From assembly GCF_027409185.1 (NCBI RefSeq), contig NC_084463.1, positions 42,386,407 to 42,450,406 of the forward strand: a DNA stretch of 64,000 nt. Direction: 5' to 3'. A program made the position numbers and the translations under genes. Positions 60,976 through 64,000 of the stretch are shown here, in pieces. How positions within the stretch are numbered: position 1 is the first letter of the stretch; each line of letters starts with the position of its first letter. The notes under the pieces were generated by a model, which was given only the letters and a program-made list of their open reading frames with translations, did no database searches and was not told the DNA's origin. The stretch is from Cynocephalus volans (taxonomy: Eukaryota; Chordata; Mammalia; Dermoptera; Cynocephalidae).

Positions 60976-63940
60976 AATCCTATTTGCAAGAGCTTTCCTT
61001 TTTCAACTCTTGATGTCTTTTTTAGTTGTCGTTCCATAGATCACTGGCTGTTTATACTCCCTACAAGCATGTACAAGATGGTGTGTTTTTACTGATTGTA
61101 ACAAACCAACAAACAAAAACAGCATTAGGAAATGTTTTCTTTTTCAAACTGATGTTCACACAAAACACATATATTTTGTAATTTACTTTTTTCAATCATA
61201 AAGTTGAATTGCTTCTTTAAGTAAAATATGATCATTTGTGTTTCTATACTGAGTTTGTTTTTATTCTTCTTTGAGAGGAGTTTCCAATATGTTTTATTTT
61301 ATATCATCTCTCCCACATCACCTTAGCAGGCTGATGCCAGTTTATACATCCAAGAATACACCTGTCTTGGATCTGATCTCACAGGCCAGCCACCTGTCAC
61401 GAAACCTGAGATGAGATCCATTTACCTGGCAAAGCCTCAACCAAGTCGTGTACTGGGTTCTCAGCTCAGGGAGAGCTGAAGGATGGGGGGGTGGATTTGT
61501 TGATTGGCCCCATGCTGTACCCAAGCACTTTAGTCAGAACCCAACCCTCATTGCCAGGCTGACAGCCAACAAAACTCATGATGTTCACCAGCCTGCCACC
61601 AAGACACCTGTCCTGAGCCACCTGTTCTTCAGTCTCTGGCACAAGGCTATGCTGATATGGATGCAAACCCAGCTCTCTGCCTGCCAAGCATAAATGTGGC
61701 CGACTCCACACTGAGCATTCAGGTACCAAGCAACGGGTCTTCCCAGGTTCCCAATCAGACTTTCTAGAATTTCCCAAAGATATTAAGACTCAGCCCTTTC
61801 AAGATCCCCCCACCCCCCCACCCCCCCAAAATTAGAAACAAGACCTGGGAGCCATCCAGACTTTCCTGTCTCCTCCCTAGTAAAAATAGACTTTGACCCA
61901 ACCAGACACCCTAATTGGCCACAGAACACCAGCCCAGATGCTGAGCATTAACCTCCTGTCTCCCCACAGAAGACCTCACCTGAGTCTTATCAAAGCCTAC
62001 ACTGTTCCCCAAGCTTCACTGTCCAGACATGTTCCAGAACAATCCCTCGGAACTGTCTTTATGAGATGGGACAAGGCATGGTGGGGCTCCAGGTTCAGAA
62101 CAGCTGCCTCATCCTCCCTCCTTAGAAGTCTCTACCTACTGGTCAGAATCCTCACATCTTACAGGGCTAAGCCCATGTCCCAGTAAGTGTCCCCTAAAAG
62201 AGCCTTCTGGTGTCCTCCTACTCTGAGGAGAGTGCCCAGGAATAAGAGCCTCTACTGTAGGGAACACTCGGCTTTCACTCTCTCATGACTTGGCTGCTGC
62301 CTGAGGAGGGAAAAGCTATGCAGGGAACAGCCTGTGTCTGACACATCAGAGTTTCCCCAGATGTGGTGACTGTGCAGACTGTGAAACCCTACATAATGCC
62401 TGCGAGGGGTAGACACGCAGACATTTCCTAACTAAAGTACATCAATTTAAGTTGAATTTAAATAAAACATTATAATGCCATATAAAATTATTTTTATATT
62501 AGTTGATTTTATAAGACAACTGAGTTAAAATTTGCAACAGCATTAAAATATAATGTTTATAAGAAGCTATGAAAAACATCTATAATTAGTGTGTAAATGA
62601 CTGAATTTTGGGTAACTGTAAAATTCACCTATGGGTGTAAAAGACATCTGTTACTTACTTTACAAGACATCTACAATTGGTCGTCCACATCACTGGGCAC
62701 CAGATTTGAGGATTCAACCAACTGCAGATCAAAAATACCCCCAAATCAGTAAAAATTATAATCCACCAATAAAAGTGGTAGAAATTTTTTAAAAATACAT
62801 CTGGCAACTATTTTCATAGAATTTACATTCTACTCGGTATTATATGTAACCTAGAGATGATTTAAAGTATAAGGGAGGATGTGTTTAGGTTATATGCAAA
62901 CACTACCCATTTAATGTACGGTACTTGAGTATCCCTGGATTTTAGTCGCTACAAGGGTCCTGAAACCAATTTCCTGCAGACGCCAAGGAATGACTGTACT
63001 GCATATTGTAAGTGCCTTTTCTTCCATGGAGTGCCAGAGTGGTGATAACGTGTTAGAAACTCCTGTGTTTTCCAGCATAAGTCCCCATCCTCTGAGAGTC
63101 CTGAGAAAGACAGCAGATTGGTCCTGGAGTCCTTATGAAAGGAGGGGGTGGTTTCATTGGGTGTAGTATGTGCGACTCAAAACCTGGGCGTGGAGGCAGA
63201 GCAATACCAGGCGGGGTGTGTGGGGGGTGTGGGCAATGTCCACCAGAGCTGGAGGATCACGTGGGGGTATGTTGGAGTTTTAAGGGACTTCTGCTGCTGC
63301 AGGTGGAAAAAAAGGCTCCTGGCAGTCATAGAACAGGTTCTAGCTTCATCCAAGAGGCTACAGTTTCATTCTTTCCTTTTTCTTTTCCTCTGGCTGCTTG
63401 AAATATTTCTCATTTCACATTGAGTCTGTGGTCATTAATAATCAACTCATTAATTAATCAGCAGCCACTTCTGCAGCCTGCCTTGTTGCAAACTGGGTGA
63501 GAACACACTGCTGTCTCTGTACAACAGTGATGATCGAATTCTCTCTGAACTCAGTAATTGTAATGCCCGGATTACCAACATCTACTGTGGTGATAATCTT
63601 GACCTCTCGTGGGTCCAGACAAGGCACGGTCAAAGCTCACTTTAAAAGATTGTCTGCAAAATGGTCATCGATTCCAAAATATTGGCCTTTAGTATTCTGA
63701 TCACCAAAGGTATCACCTGCATCTGTAGGCTTCTCATGTCTGCAAGGACCCTTCTCTTCTCTCTTGCACTTTCCTCTCACCCAGAGGGAGCAAATGTGGG
63801 GCCAATTCTTTTTTACAGTAGAATGCGGTCCGGGACAGCCTGAGCAGCCTGTCACAGGTGGATGTGGCTTTCCCCAGCACATCAATTGGCTGTGTTCCAT
63901 CAATAAGAAATCTCTTCCTTCATATTCTGTGTGTGTTTCT
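60976..63940. other. No gene recognised
   Basis: Mostly unique-looking sequence. A C-run lies at 61806-61828. 62650-63000 contains 'gtcgtccacatcactgggcaccagatttgaggattcaaccaactgcagatcaaaa', a well-known old mammalian DNA-transposon-like repeat phrase (Tigger/MER-like), family not fixed. ORFs at 61342-61777 and 63135-63423 lack known similarity. Confidence 0.4.
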
Positions 63941-64000
63941 TTTTTATTATTTATTTATTTTATTTATTTATTTATTTATTTACTTACTTACTTAGAATAT
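63941..64000. repeat. (TTTA)n microsatellite at the window edge
   Basis: Runs of tttatttatttatt followed by acttacttacttac; probably the tail of an element continuing past the window. Confidence 0.8.

Overview
The window is mammalian nuclear DNA, most likely from a colugo (Dermoptera). The main clue is a set of tRNA-Ile-derived SINEs, both monomers and tandem dimers, at 16.7, 29.0, 40.4, 42.9, 44.4, 48.8 and 53.2 kb. They match the CYN-type SINEs known from colugos. I recognise no Alu, B1 or carnivore/ungulate SINE. Species is an inference; mammal is certain. L1, MaLR and other LTR copies, mariner MITEs and minisatellites fill most of the window.

Layout. 1-1.25 kb: antisense L1. 2.86-14.5 kb (+): an intron-bearing duplicate of DIDO1, keeping the N-terminal exons, the PHD-finger exon and one late exon but lacking everything between, with a stop and frameshifts: an unprocessed pseudogene. 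15.4-16.6 kb: CA-rich repeat with a ~200-bp higher-order period. 21.2-22.2 kb: old L1. 23.6 kb (-): a lone, intact 127-bp KRAB-A exon. 25-32 kb (+): L1 carrying a RAB12 processed pseudogene with a 14-bp target-site duplication. 32.07-33.05 kb: GC-rich 81/89-bp minisatellite, abutting a histone-style promoter-like sequence on the minus strand. 34.9-35.4 kb (-): the first coding exon of TRIM17 (RING + B-box), apparently orphaned. 36-38.6 kb: two more minisatellites around a GC-rich island. 39-51 kb: dense LTR fossils. 52.35-52.95 kb (-): a complete replication-dependent histone H3 gene (CCAAT boxes, TATA, 136-codon ORF, 3' stem-loop). 56.45-58.05 kb (-): a complete four-exon FRG2-family gene. 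58-64 kb: MITE, LTRs and unassigned sequence.

TRIM17 and the H3 gene have the order and orientation of TRIM17 and H3-4 (H3t, histone H3.4) on human 1q42.13, and the H3 protein carries the H3t hallmarks Val24 and Ser98, so it is probably the H3-4 ortholog. It has diverged strongly and encodes methionine at position 36 (K36M), the substitution known as an oncohistone that blocks H3K36 methyltransferases. An intact germline H3 gene encoding K36M, about 3.6 kb from an intact FRG2 gene, is the most interesting content here. The two genes are not known to act together; they are simply the only two that look whole.
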